Of a DNA stretch of 40,903 nt, positions 19,578 to 28,715 are shown in pieces. How positions within the stretch are numbered: the stretch's first letter is position 1; every line of letters begins with the position of its first letter. The stretch lies in NCBI GenBank assembly GCA_902541825.1, contig CACBRY010000001.1, forward strand, positions 95,924-136,826, in the 5' to 3' direction. The DNA comes from an uncultured Pelagibacteraceae bacterium (GTDB taxonomy: Bacteria > Pseudomonadota > Alphaproteobacteria > Pelagibacterales > Pelagibacteraceae). Made by a program: the position numbers and the translations under genes. The notes under the pieces are model-generated. The model was not told the DNA's origin, made no database searches, and was given only the letters and a program-made list of their open reading frames with translations.

Positions 19578-20143
19578 ACTAAATTTTTTATAATTTCCTT
19601 TACTCTAACTTTAACAGAATTTTTTTTAAAATTGTTCTTAATTATAAATTGAGACTTTTTCTTTTTTAAGACAAGCGACAGTTGCATCTTTTTAAAATTA
19701 TTTAGTATTTCCATATTAAAATTTTTTCGTTTTTTTAATCTTTTTAAAATTTCTGATTTCTTAGACTCAACAAAAATTAATATATCTTTTTTTTTATTAA
19801 TCTTATTCTCCAATAGAAGAGGAATATCTAATACAACAAATTTTTTATTTTTGTTCTTTCTTAAAAAATCATTCATTTTTTTTCTAACTTCACGATGAAC
19901 AATCATAATAATTCTTTTTAAATTTTTCCTATTAGATAAAATTGCATTAATAATTTCTTTTTTTTTTACGGGAAAAGAATCAAAATAATTTGGAAGTTCT
20001 TTTTTTAATTTTTGAAAAACTTTTCTGTTATATTTATAAATTTTAGCAACTTCTAAATCAGCGTTAAATACAGGAAAACCAAAACATTTAGCTATGTAAG
20101 TTTTGCCAGAACCTATATCTCCTAAAATACCTATTCTTTTCAT
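19574..20143 (-). CDS. coaE: Dephospho-CoA kinase
   Basis: RIGILGDIGSGKTYIAKCFGFPVFNADLEVAKIY; VVLDIPLLLENKIN. Confidence 0.9.
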   Translation of the reverse strand: MKRIGILGDIGSGKTYIAKCFGFPVFNADLEVAKIYKYNRKVFQKLKKELPNYFDSFPVKKKEIINAILSNRKNLKRIIMIVHREVRKKMNDFLRKNKNKKFVVLDIPLLLENKINKKKDILIFVESKKSEILKRLKKRKNFNMEILNNFKKMQLSLVLKKKKSQFIIKNNFKKNSVKVRVKEIIKNLV

Positions 20144-20934
20144 AAATCTAATAATTTCTTTAATTCTTCGTTAATTTCTGGTTCAACCCCGTGCCATAAT
20201 TTAAACGCCTCTAAAGCCTGATAAATAAACATCATTTTACCATTAGAAATCTGACAGCCTAAATTTTTTCCAGTTCTTAAAAAATTGGTCTCTTTTGGAT
20301 TGTAGATAACATCATAGAATAGTTTTGTTTTATTCATGTTTTTGAAGTTCAAACCAATGTTATCTTCTTTATTTAAGCCTAGACTGGTGGCATTAATAAT
20401 CATATCAAATTCAGGTTGATCTCCCCAGTCAACCACGCTGATATTTGAAAAATATTTTTTTAAGTTTTCAGTTTTTTGCTTAGTTCTATTACTTACTATA
20501 ATTTTAGAAGTACCTAGTTTTTCTAAAACATAAATTATAGAAGGTACAACGCCTCCGGCTCCCAATATAAATATTGTTTTATTTTCTAAATTAAATTGGG
20601 TTTCCTTTAAACTCAATTCAAAACCTTTTATGTCAGTGTTATGACCGATTAGTTTTTTATCTTGTTTGTATATAGTATTAACAGATTGCGTAATTTGAGA
20701 CTCTTTACTTAGCGTATCCAAAAAAGGAATGACATCACTTTTATAAGGGACAGTAACATTTATTCCATCTAATTTATCCTCCCTAATTTCAGAAATAATT
20801 TTTTGGATTTCGCTTTTATCTATTTTTTTTCTATCATAATTTGCATCAATATTATTTTTTTCAAACCAATAATTATGTAATTTAGGTGATAGTGAATGCT
20901 CAATAGGATTTCCAATTACAAGATATTTTTTCAT
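20140..20934 (-). CDS. aroE: Shikimate dehydrogenase
   Basis: YLVIGNPIEHSLSPKLHNYWF, INVTVPYKSDVIPFLD, NTDIKGF, ILGAGGVVPSIIYVL, INATSLGLN. Confidence 0.95.
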   Translation of the reverse strand: MKKYLVIGNPIEHSLSPKLHNYWFEKNNIDANYDRKKIDKSEIQKIISEIREDKLDGINVTVPYKSDVIPFLDTLSKESQITQSVNTIYKQDKKLIGHNTDIKGFELSLKETQFNLENKTIFILGAGGVVPSIIYVLEKLGTSKIIVSNRTKQKTENLKKYFSNISVVDWGDQPEFDMIINATSLGLNKEDNIGLNFKNMNKTKLFYDVIYNPKETNFLRTGKNLGCQISNGKMMFIYQALEAFKLWHGVEPEINEELKKLLDL

Positions 20935-21515
20935 TTATAGTTATCTAAATATTTTTTAATTTTTTCAATTGGAAGTCCCATTATTGTATTTTCGTTTCCA
21001 TCAATACTTGAGAATAAATCTCTTCCCTCACCCTCTATCTGATAAACATTATAAGCATATAACGCCTCATCCGAAATTTTTGATAAATATTCTTTTAGTT
21101 CTTTCTCTGTCATTTTTTTCATTGTCAGTAATGCTTTATCAGTATGATTCCATACCATAGATCCGTTTTTGGAGATACAAACTGAGCTTATTAAATAATG
21201 TTTTTTACCATTGAGTTTTTTTAAAATTCCTAAAGCTTCATTTCTATCGTTAGGTTTTGATATCAGTTCTCCCTCTAAGTCAATTACACTGTCAGCACCC
21301 AAAACTAAATCATCAACATATTTATTGCTTACTTTGTTAGCTTTTAATTCAGCTAAATTTTTTGATATGATTTCAGGTGTAGCTTTTTCTTTTAATAAAC
21401 TTAGTTTCACAATATCTTCATCTACATTTGATGGTTTTACCTCATTTAAAATATCATTTTCGTCCAATATTTTTTTTCTAACCTTGCTTTTAGAAGCTAG
21501 AATAATTTTAGGCAT
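20931..21515 (-). CDS. Maf family nucleotide pyrophosphatase
   Basis: IILASKSKVRKKILDEN...LVLGADSVIDLEGELISKP...YQIEGEGRDLFSSIDGNENTIMGLP. Confidence 0.95.
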   Translation of the reverse strand: MPKIILASKSKVRKKILDENDILNEVKPSNVDEDIVKLSLLKEKATPEIISKNLAELKANKVSNKYVDDLVLGADSVIDLEGELISKPNDRNEALGILKKLNGKKHYLISSVCISKNGSMVWNHTDKALLTMKKMTEKELKEYLSKISDEALYAYNVYQIEGEGRDLFSSIDGNENTIMGLPIEKIKKYLDNYK

Positions 21516-22332
21516 TTTCTTTGTATATTTCGTATATTTTGATTACAGAGGCTGCGGTTTCCTCTACAGATTTTCGTGTTACATCAATGAGTGGCCATTT
21601 ATATTTTTTGAAAGTATTTTTTGCCATATCTACTTCTTTTTTAATTTGTTCCAAATCTGTATATAATTTATTTTTATTTTCTTTAAGAGAATTCATCCTG
21701 TTTTTTCTAATTTCTACAAGTCTTTCTGGCTCGGTATTTAATCCAATAATGCATGAGATTTTAGGGTTCTCTCTTAAAACTTCTGGTAAAGAGTTTTCAT
21801 TTATCAAAGGTATGTTGGATGTTTTAAAACCTTTGTTAGCTAAAAAGATTGCGGTTGGGGTTTTGCTTGTTCTGCTTACTCCTAACAAAATTATATCAGA
21901 CTCTTTTATTTCTTTTACAAGATTGCCATCATCATGGTTCATTGTAAATTGAATTGCTTCGATTCTTTTATAATATTCTTCATCAAGAGCATATTGTCCA
22001 CTTGGTTGGTGTGAGGCTTTTTGATTTAAAAGTTTTGAAAAACTTAATATTAGATCACCTAACACCCCAAAGCATGGAATTTTTTTCGTGTCACTATTTT
22101 TTGCAAGATACTTTGCCAAATTACTATCAACAATGGAGTATAAGATTATTGAGTTTTTTTCTTTTTCTGCACTTTCTAAAATTTTTATAATTTGATTTTC
22201 TGTTCTGGTAAAAGAATAAGTATGTATTTTATAATTTATATTTTTAAATTGGGCTTTGATGGCTATAAAAATTCGATCAAGAGTTTCACCAGTTGCATCT
22301 GATATAAGATAAATTTGATATAAATTACTCAT
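21508..22332 (-). CDS. ppsR: Pyruvate, water dikinase regulatory protein (PPSR/DUF299 family)
   Basis: YLISDATGETLDRIFIAIKAQF, GVSRTSKTPTAIFLANKGFKTSNIPL. Confidence 0.93.
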   Translation of the reverse strand: MSNLYQIYLISDATGETLDRIFIAIKAQFKNINYKIHTYSFTRTENQIIKILESAEKEKNSIILYSIVDSNLAKYLAKNSDTKKIPCFGVLGDLILSFSKLLNQKASHQPSGQYALDEEYYKRIEAIQFTMNHDDGNLVKEIKESDIILLGVSRTSKTPTAIFLANKGFKTSNIPLINENSLPEVLRENPKISCIIGLNTEPERLVEIRKNRMNSLKENKNKLYTDLEQIKKEVDMAKNTFKKYKWPLIDVTRKSVEETAASVIKIYEIYKENA

Positions 22333-22615
22333 GTATAATGTGTGTATAAATTTGTAATATTTTTATCATCATTGAAAATTTTCCATATTTTTAAATTTAT
22401 GCTGTAAAACAATGCTTTTATTAACAAAATTAAACATGTTAAAATCTCCAGTAATCATTCGGTGTATTTAGTTAATAAGCTTCAATTTTGCGTATATATT
22501 TATTAAAATTTAAACTCTAAATGTTAACAAACTGTTTATAAAATGTTCAATAAATTTAATCACCATTATTCACAGAATATACTAACATTACAATTAATTA
22601 TATTTAATTATTAAT
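22333..22615. other. oriC: Candidate chromosomal replication origin (oriC)
   Basis: 283-bp AT-rich noncoding gap between ppsR and hemE, the Caulobacter/Rickettsia oriC context. Perfect DnaA boxes TGTGTATAA (22341-22349, - orientation) and TTATTCACA (22566-22574, +), plus one-mismatch box TGTTTATAA (22533-22541). Confidence 0.75.
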
Positions 22616-23617
22616 ATGTCTCCAATCGAAGAAGTAATAATAAACAAGAAAAGTGATATTAATCCTATTTGGATAATGAGACAGGCTGGTAGATATTTAC
22701 CTGAATTTAGAGAAATAAGAAAACAAAATCCTGATTTTATCAAATTATGTCTTAACGAAAAATTATCAAGTGAGATCACCTTACAACCTTTGAAAAGATT
22801 CGATTTGGATGCAGCAATAATTTTTTCTGATATCTTAATGTTACCATATGGCTTAAATCAAACTGTTGAATTTAAAAAAAATGTAGGCCCATTACTTGGT
22901 AACTTTGACTTAAAAGAAATTTCAAATATTGAAGAAGTTGAATTTGTAGAAAAACTATCTTCCGTCTATGAATTAATTAAATTAGTAAGTAATTCTCAAT
23001 TTACTAAAAATAAAACTACCATAGGATTTGTTGGAGCACCGTGGACTTTATTGGTTTATATGATAAATAAAAAATCACCAAAATTAAGCTTGAATGAAAA
23101 TTTTTTTGAAGACAAATATTTAATTGATAAAATTCTTAAAATTTTAGATAAATTTTTAAAAATACATATCAAAAATCAAATTGATAGTGGTGCTCAGATA
23201 ATTCAAATCTTTGATAGTTGGGCTGGTCTGCTAAAAGAAAAAGATTTACCTCATTACATTTATGACCCCACTTTAAGCTTGGTTAATTATACTAAATCCT
23301 TAAATGCGCCCGTTATCTGCTTTCCAAGAGGTATTAAAAATTACAAAAATTATTGTGAAATTATTAAACCAGACGCAATTTGCATTGATTATGAGGTTGA
23401 TCCAGCCAAAATTAATAAAGAAATAAACATTCCTGTTCAAGGTGGAATGGACCCAAAGCTTTTGCTTTCTGATAAAGAAAACTTAAAAAAAGAAACAACG
23501 AAATATTTAGATATATTTAAAGATCATCCATATATATTTAATTTAGGGCATGGCGTTCTTCCAGAAACGGACCCTAATATGATGGACTATTTAGTAAAAA
23601 CTGTGAAAGATTATTAA
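22616..23617 (+). CDS. hemE: Uroporphyrinogen decarboxylase
   Basis: PIWIMRQAGRYLPEFREIR, DAAIIFSDILMLPYGL, GFVGAPWTLLVYMI, FNLGHGVLPETDP. Confidence 0.97.
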   Translation: MSPIEEVIINKKSDINPIWIMRQAGRYLPEFREIRKQNPDFIKLCLNEKLSSEITLQPLKRFDLDAAIIFSDILMLPYGLNQTVEFKKNVGPLLGNFDLKEISNIEEVEFVEKLSSVYELIKLVSNSQFTKNKTTIGFVGAPWTLLVYMINKKSPKLSLNENFFEDKYLIDKILKILDKFLKIHIKNQIDSGAQIIQIFDSWAGLLKEKDLPHYIYDPTLSLVNYTKSLNAPVICFPRGIKNYKNYCEIIKPDAICIDYEVDPAKINKEINIPVQGGMDPKLLLSDKENLKKETTKYLDIFKDHPYIFNLGHGVLPETDPNMMDYLVKTVKDY

Positions 23618-24615
23618 TGAAAAAAAAAATAGAACACCCGCCAGTTAATTTCGGAAAAACAGGAGTTTTAATTGTCAATCTTGGAACTCCTGACTCAACA
23701 AGTTGGTTTGATATAAGAAAATACTTAAAAGAATTTTTATCAGATAGGAGAGTAATCGAAGTTAACCCGATAATTTGGCAAATCATATTAAATGTTATTA
23801 TATTAACTTTTCGGCCATCCAAAACAGCCAAGGCTTATAAAGAAATTTGGATGAAAGACAAAAACATTTCTCCTCTTTTGCATTATACGCAAAGGCAAGC
23901 AGAAAAGCTTTCAAACCTAATATCTGAAAAAAACTTAATAATAGATTATGCTATGAGATATGGAAATCCTAGCATAAGAAGTAAAATTGCAACCCTTCAT
24001 GAAACGGGTTGTGAAAATTTAATAATTCTTCCTCTTTATCCCCAATATGCTGCGGCAACCACTGCAACTGTCTGTGATGAAGTATATAGAACTCTTATGA
24101 AAATGAGATGGCAACCATCACTAAAAATAGTGCCACATTATGAGTCGGATCCATTATATATAGAAGCGCTCGTAAATTCTTTGAATAAAAAAATTAAAGA
24201 AATAAATTGGAAGCCAGATTTGATATTAGCTTCTTATCATGGAATACCTCAAAAATATTTTGATAAGGGCGATCCTTATCATTGCTATTGTCACAAGACC
24301 ACGAGACTAATATCAGAAAAGTTTACTTCAATTGAAATTAAGACAACATTCCAATCTAGATTTGGTCCTGAAAAATGGCTTCAACCTTACACAGATAAAA
24401 CTTTAGAAAATTTACCCAAAGAAGGTAAAAAAAATGTTTTGGCCATATGTCCAGGATTTTCCTCAGACTGCGTCGAAACTTTAGAGGAAATCCAAATTCA
24501 AGGAAAAGAGAGTTTTTTAGAATCTGGTGGAGAAAACTTTGATATGGTACCGTGTTTGAACGATAATGACGATCACATAATTTTATTAAAATCTTTAATT
24601 CAAAAAAACATTTGA
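23617..24615 (+). CDS. hemH: Ferrochelatase
   Basis: VLIVNLGTPDSTSWFDIRKYLKEFLSDRRVIE, LPLYPQYAAATTATVCDEV, SYHGIPQKYFDKGDPYHCYCHKT. Confidence 0.96.
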   Translation: MKKKIEHPPVNFGKTGVLIVNLGTPDSTSWFDIRKYLKEFLSDRRVIEVNPIIWQIILNVIILTFRPSKTAKAYKEIWMKDKNISPLLHYTQRQAEKLSNLISEKNLIIDYAMRYGNPSIRSKIATLHETGCENLIILPLYPQYAAATTATVCDEVYRTLMKMRWQPSLKIVPHYESDPLYIEALVNSLNKKIKEINWKPDLILASYHGIPQKYFDKGDPYHCYCHKTTRLISEKFTSIEIKTTFQSRFGPEKWLQPYTDKTLENLPKEGKKNVLAICPGFSSDCVETLEEIQIQGKESFLESGGENFDMVPCLNDNDDHIILLKSLIQKNI

Positions 24616-24618
24616 TTA

Positions 24619-25053
24619 ATGAACACTTACTTACTTTTTAAATCGTTACATTTGATATCTGTCATTTCTTGGATGGCTGGATTGTTATATCTCCCAAGAA
24701 TTTTCGTTTATCATTCTCAAAACAACACTCAGCCAATTATATCAGAGGTGTTTAAGGTTATGGAAAGAAAACTATTTTTTTATATCATGACACCAGCAAT
24801 GATGTTATCTTGGCTATTTGGCTTGCTTCTTATTCACGAAATAGGATTTGAAAAACTTGGACAAACTTGGATGATTTTGAAATTGATATTTGTGGTTATT
24901 TTAACAATTTATCATTTTTATCTTGGTCGTATTTTAGGACAGTTTAAATTTGACCTTAATACGCATTCACATAAATTTTATCGATTTATAAATGAAATAC
25001 CCACATTATTGCTTATTTTAATCATATTTGTTGTAGTTTTTAAGCCTATCTAG
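24619..25053 (+). CDS. hemJ: HemJ-type protoporphyrinogen oxidase / CopD-family membrane protein
   Basis: LFKSLHLISVISWMAGLLYLPRIFVYH, MILKLIFVVILTIYHFYLG; adjacent to hemH. Confidence 0.88.
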   Translation: MNTYLLFKSLHLISVISWMAGLLYLPRIFVYHSQNNTQPIISEVFKVMERKLFFYIMTPAMMLSWLFGLLLIHEIGFEKLGQTWMILKLIFVVILTIYHFYLGRILGQFKFDLNTHSHKFYRFINEIPTLLLILIIFVVVFKPI

Positions 25054-25055
25054 GG

Positions 25056-25106
25056 TTGAAAATTTGCAAATAGCATATATATTTAATTTATCATTAAGTC
25101 CTTAAT
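25056..25106 (+). promoter_or_regulatory. Candidate rho promoter with downstream dyad
   Basis: TTGAAA (25056-25061), 16-bp spacer, TATATT (25078-25083), followed by inverted repeat ATTAAG-tc-CTTAAT (25093-25106). Confidence 0.4.
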
Positions 25107-25117
25107 AATCTCTAATC

Positions 25118-26386
25118 ATGAACATACAAGAATTAAAACTTAAATCATCAGAACAACTTATTACACAGGCAGAAGAGCTTGGTATTGAAAATGCTAGCAC
25201 ACTGAGAAAACAGGAAATTCTCTTCGCAATTCTTAAAAAGGTTGCTGAAAAAGAGGAAATTACAGGCGCAGGAGTTTTACAATTGCTTCAGGATGGATTT
25301 GGTTTTTTAAGAGCAATGGAGTCAAACTATCTTCCTGGTCCTGACGATATTTACGTTAGTCCAAGTCAAATAAGAAAATTTGGTTTAAGAACTGGAGATA
25401 CTGTTGAGGGTCCTGTAAGAGCTCCTAAAGAAGGTGAAAGATATTTTGCTTTATTACAAGTTAGTAAAATAAATTTTGAGGAACCCGATAAATCTAGACA
25501 CAAAATAGCGTTTGATAACCTGACTCCCCTGTATCCAGATAAACAATTAGTTATGGAAGTTGAGGCTACAAAGCCAGATAAAAAACAAGATTTAACACCG
25601 AGATTGATAGATCTTGTTAGCCCAATTGGAAAAGGTCAAAGATCGATAATTATTTCTCCACCTAAAGCAGGAAAGACTATGATTTTACAAAGTATTGCAA
25701 ACTCAATTGCTAAAAATTATCCAGAGTGTTATCTCATAGTATTATTGATTGATGAACGTCCAGAAGAAGTGACGGATATGCAAAGAACTGTCAAAGGTGA
25801 GGTTATTAGTTCAACTTTTGATGAACCTGCACAAAGACACGTTGCAGTAGCTGAAATGGTAATAGAAAAGGCGAAAAGACTTACAGAACATAAGAAGGAT
25901 GTGGTGATACTACTAGACTCAATAACAAGACTAGGTCGAGCTTATAATGCTGTTATACCAAGCTCGGGAAAGGTTTTAACTGGTGGTGTAGATGCTAATG
26001 CACTCCAAAGACCCAAAAGATTTTTTGGTGCAGCAAGAAACATAGAGGAAGGCGGATCTTTAACTATTATATCTACCGCTTTAATAGATACTGGAAGCAG
26101 AATGGATGAAGTAATTTTTGAGGAATTTAAGGGAACTGGAAATAGTGAAACCGTGTTAGATAGAAAAATTGCAGATAAAAGGATTTATCCCGCTATTGAT
26201 ATAACAAAATCAGGCACTAGAAGAGAAGAATTGTTATTTGATAAAAATGATCTTCAAAAGATGAATGTTTTAAGAAGAATAATCGCCCCAATGGGAACAA
26301 TGGATGCAATCGAGTTTATTAGTTCTAAATTAAAAGATACAAAAAACAACTCTGATTTCTTCAATTCAATGAACAAACCAAGCTAA
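25118..26386 (+). CDS. rho: Transcription termination factor Rho
   Basis: [76 protein letters not shown]. Confidence 0.98.
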   Translation: MNIQELKLKSSEQLITQAEELGIENASTLRKQEILFAILKKVAEKEEITGAGVLQLLQDGFGFLRAMESNYLPGPDDIYVSPSQIRKFGLRTGDTVEGPVRAPKEGERYFALLQVSKINFEEPDKSRHKIAFDNLTPLYPDKQLVMEVEATKPDKKQDLTPRLIDLVSPIGKGQRSIIISPPKAGKTMILQSIANSIAKNYPECYLIVLLIDERPEEVTDMQRTVKGEVISSTFDEPAQRHVAVAEMVIEKAKRLTEHKKDVVILLDSITRLGRAYNAVIPSSGKVLTGGVDANALQRPKRFFGAARNIEEGGSLTIISTALIDTGSRMDEVIFEEFKGTGNSETVLDRKIADKRIYPAIDITKSGTRREELLFDKNDLQKMNVLRRIIAPMGTMDAIEFISSKLKDTKNNSDFFNSMNKPS

Positions 26387-26387
26387 T

Positions 26388-27230
26388 TTAAAGATAGCCA
26401 AGTTCTTTTAATTCATTATTAAGCTCAGTTTCCAAATCTTTCTGTATTTTTGTTGGTAGTGTCTTTTGCCAATTATTGCTAGGTCCTTTGTTAAAGAATC
26501 TTACTTTTTCACTTCTTCCTTTAACGAAAACGTTTTCTGTAAAATCACCATTATCTTCAATTTTTTTTAATGCTTCGAAGGAGGTTGATTTTATAATATT
26601 TTCTTTTTTGGTATCAGACACCTCTAAATCAATGTAATTTTTAAGAAATGCAATAATTTTATCAATTTCTTGATGTATATTTTTTACTAAGTCCTCGTAT
26701 TTGATTATCAACAAATTTTCATTATCGTTCGTCCAAAACTTATAATGTTCTTTCCACGATCCAAGGTATGTAATAACGTTTCCACCTCTTAACTCAATTT
26801 CTTTACCTGGAGAAAGAATTTTTGATGTGAGAAGAAACTTTTTAGACTCTTCAATAGATTTGCTGAAGTGATTTGATATGGAGTCAATAAGATTTCTAGG
26901 ATCTCTAACAATGTAAATCGTAGCTAGTGTGCATTCTTTATTGGTAAAAGGATAATTGTCAATTTTACAGTTTAAATGATGTGTTTTGAAAAATTTTATT
27001 TTAGTGTCTAAATTAATTCTTTCTTGAGATGTAATCCAATGCTTTTTGATTTCGTGAATATTATTATAATCTTGTGTGAAATGTTCTAAAAACCTTCTTT
27101 GTGGATATTGGTCAATTTTTTTTATACTAGGAAAATCAAATATTCCATTCTCTGTATAGACTAGAGAAGAAATTATAGATCTGACCCATGTATTTCCACT
27201 CTTCGGATATGATGCTACCCAAATAATCAT
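26388..27230 (-). CDS. Sulfotransferase domain protein (paralog 2)
   Basis: SYPKSGNTWVRS PAPS loop, YIVRDPRNLIDS, GPSNNWQK. Clear paralog of 5897-6748. Confidence 0.88.
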   Translation of the reverse strand: MIIWVASYPKSGNTWVRSIISSLVYTENGIFDFPSIKKIDQYPQRRFLEHFTQDYNNIHEIKKHWITSQERINLDTKIKFFKTHHLNCKIDNYPFTNKECTLATIYIVRDPRNLIDSISNHFSKSIEESKKFLLTSKILSPGKEIELRGGNVITYLGSWKEHYKFWTNDNENLLIIKYEDLVKNIHQEIDKIIAFLKNYIDLEVSDTKKENIIKSTSFEALKKIEDNGDFTENVFVKGRSEKVRFFNKGPSNNWQKTLPTKIQKDLETELNNELKELGYL

Positions 27231-27268
27231 AAAAGTTTATAATTATATAAAATAAAAAACCAAATTAT

Positions 27269-28600
27269 ATGACAATTTATGCATTATCTAGTGGGCCTGG
27301 TATTTCTGGTATAGCCGTTGTGAGGATTTCAGGTTCAGATTCTTCAAAGGTTCTAAAATTGTTAACAAAGAATGAGCTACCAACTCCTAGAGTGGCTACT
27401 CTTCGAAAAATAAACAATATCAACACTTCTGAACTTATTGATGAAGGGTTAATCTTATGGTTTCCTGGCCCTCAGAGCTACACTGGCGAAGATATGGTCG
27501 AAATTCATATTCACGGTGGTAAAGCAGTTGTGGAGGCGCTTCTAAATACTCTTTCAAATATAAAAGGGTGTCGACTTGCAGATCCTGGTGAGTTTACAAA
27601 ACTTGCTTTTCAAAACAGTAAAATAAATTTGCTAAAAGCAGAGAGTATAGCTGATTTGATCTCAGCAGAAACTGAAATTCAGAGATTGCAAGCTGTAAAA
27701 ATGATGAAAGGAAAATCTTCAGAAAAATTTAATGAATTGAGAGAAAAATTATTGAAAATTTTGTCATTCGTTGAGGCAAAAATAGATTTTCCCGATGAAG
27801 ATTTGCCAGAAGAAAATTTAAAAAAGATAAAACAGGATTCATCGAATGTCTTAAATGAGATTAAAAAAATTTTGAATGATCAAAAAGTTGGTGAGATAAT
27901 TCGTGAAGGTTTTAAAATTGCAATTGTAGGTCCAACTAATGCTGGTAAGTCTAGTCTATTAAATAATTTATCAAACAGGGAGGTTGCTATAGTGTCTGAA
28001 ATTGCTGGTACCACAAGAGACGTTGTCGAAACACATTTGAACATAGACGGTTATCCAGTTATAATTTCAGATACAGCTGGTATAAGAGACTCCAAGGACG
28101 AAATCGAAAAAAAAGGAATAAAATTATCATTAAAAAAAGCTGAAAATGCTGATCTAAAACTAGTAGTGGTGGATGCAAAAAGTATTGATTTAAGCGGATT
28201 TTTGAATGATTTATTAAAAAAAGACGCAATTCTAGTTATAAATAAATCAGATCTGTTGAAAGAAAAATTAGATTCTGAAACTTCTAAATTTAATCATGTT
28301 TTGATTTCACTAAAAGACAATTTAAATATAGATAAATTAATTTCTAAAATAAAAAACCACTTAAAAAATAAATTTATATCAGATGAAGATATCTTAATTA
28401 CAAGAGAAAGGCATAGACAACATTTGCTTCAGTGTGTTGAACATTTGAAAAATTTTTCCGACAAAAATGATAAAAAAGATTTTGATAAAGGTGCTGAGGA
28501 CTTAAGATTAGCCACAAGACAATTAGGTATGATTGTAGGAAAAGTTGATGTAGAGGAGATATTAGGCAGTATTTTTAACGATTTTTGCATTGGTAAATAA
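27269..28600 (+). CDS. mnmE: tRNA uridine-5-carboxymethylaminomethyl modification GTPase MnmE
   Basis: IYALSSGPGISGIAVVRISG, GEDMVEIHIHGGKAVVEALL, IVGPTNAGKSSLLNNL, EIAGTTRDVVE, C-terminal GSIFNDFCIGK. Confidence 0.98.
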   Translation: MTIYALSSGPGISGIAVVRISGSDSSKVLKLLTKNELPTPRVATLRKINNINTSELIDEGLILWFPGPQSYTGEDMVEIHIHGGKAVVEALLNTLSNIKGCRLADPGEFTKLAFQNSKINLLKAESIADLISAETEIQRLQAVKMMKGKSSEKFNELREKLLKILSFVEAKIDFPDEDLPEENLKKIKQDSSNVLNEIKKILNDQKVGEIIREGFKIAIVGPTNAGKSSLLNNLSNREVAIVSEIAGTTRDVVETHLNIDGYPVIISDTAGIRDSKDEIEKKGIKLSLKKAENADLKLVVVDAKSIDLSGFLNDLLKKDAILVINKSDLLKEKLDSETSKFNHVLISLKDNLNIDKLISKIKNHLKNKFISDEDILITRERHRQHLLQCVEHLKNFSDKNDKKDFDKGAEDLRLATRQLGMIVGKVDVEEILGSIFNDFCIGK

Positions 28601-28715
28601 TAACGTTTTTAAGGATTTTTTTTGAAGCTTTTTATTGATTTTCGTTGAAAAACAGCACTTTTTTTAAAAAAAACAGAAATCTTGTAAATATCCTAATCGA
28701 ATATAAATTTAACTC

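Noticed and set aside
21211-21952. Plus-strand ORFs of 151 and 143 aa (21211-21666 and 21521-21952)
   Set aside because: Antisense shadows of the maf and ppsR genes with no recognisable domain.
22391-22614. CtrA sites (TTAA-N7-TTAA) in the putative origin
   Set aside because: Many TTAA tetramers are present but none has the exact 7-bp spacing.
28601-28715. mnmE-mnmG intergenic gap considered as an alternative oriC
   Set aside because: No DnaA box was found by eye. It is mostly T/A tracts (T7A8 at 28659-28673) and shorter than the ppsR-hemE gap.
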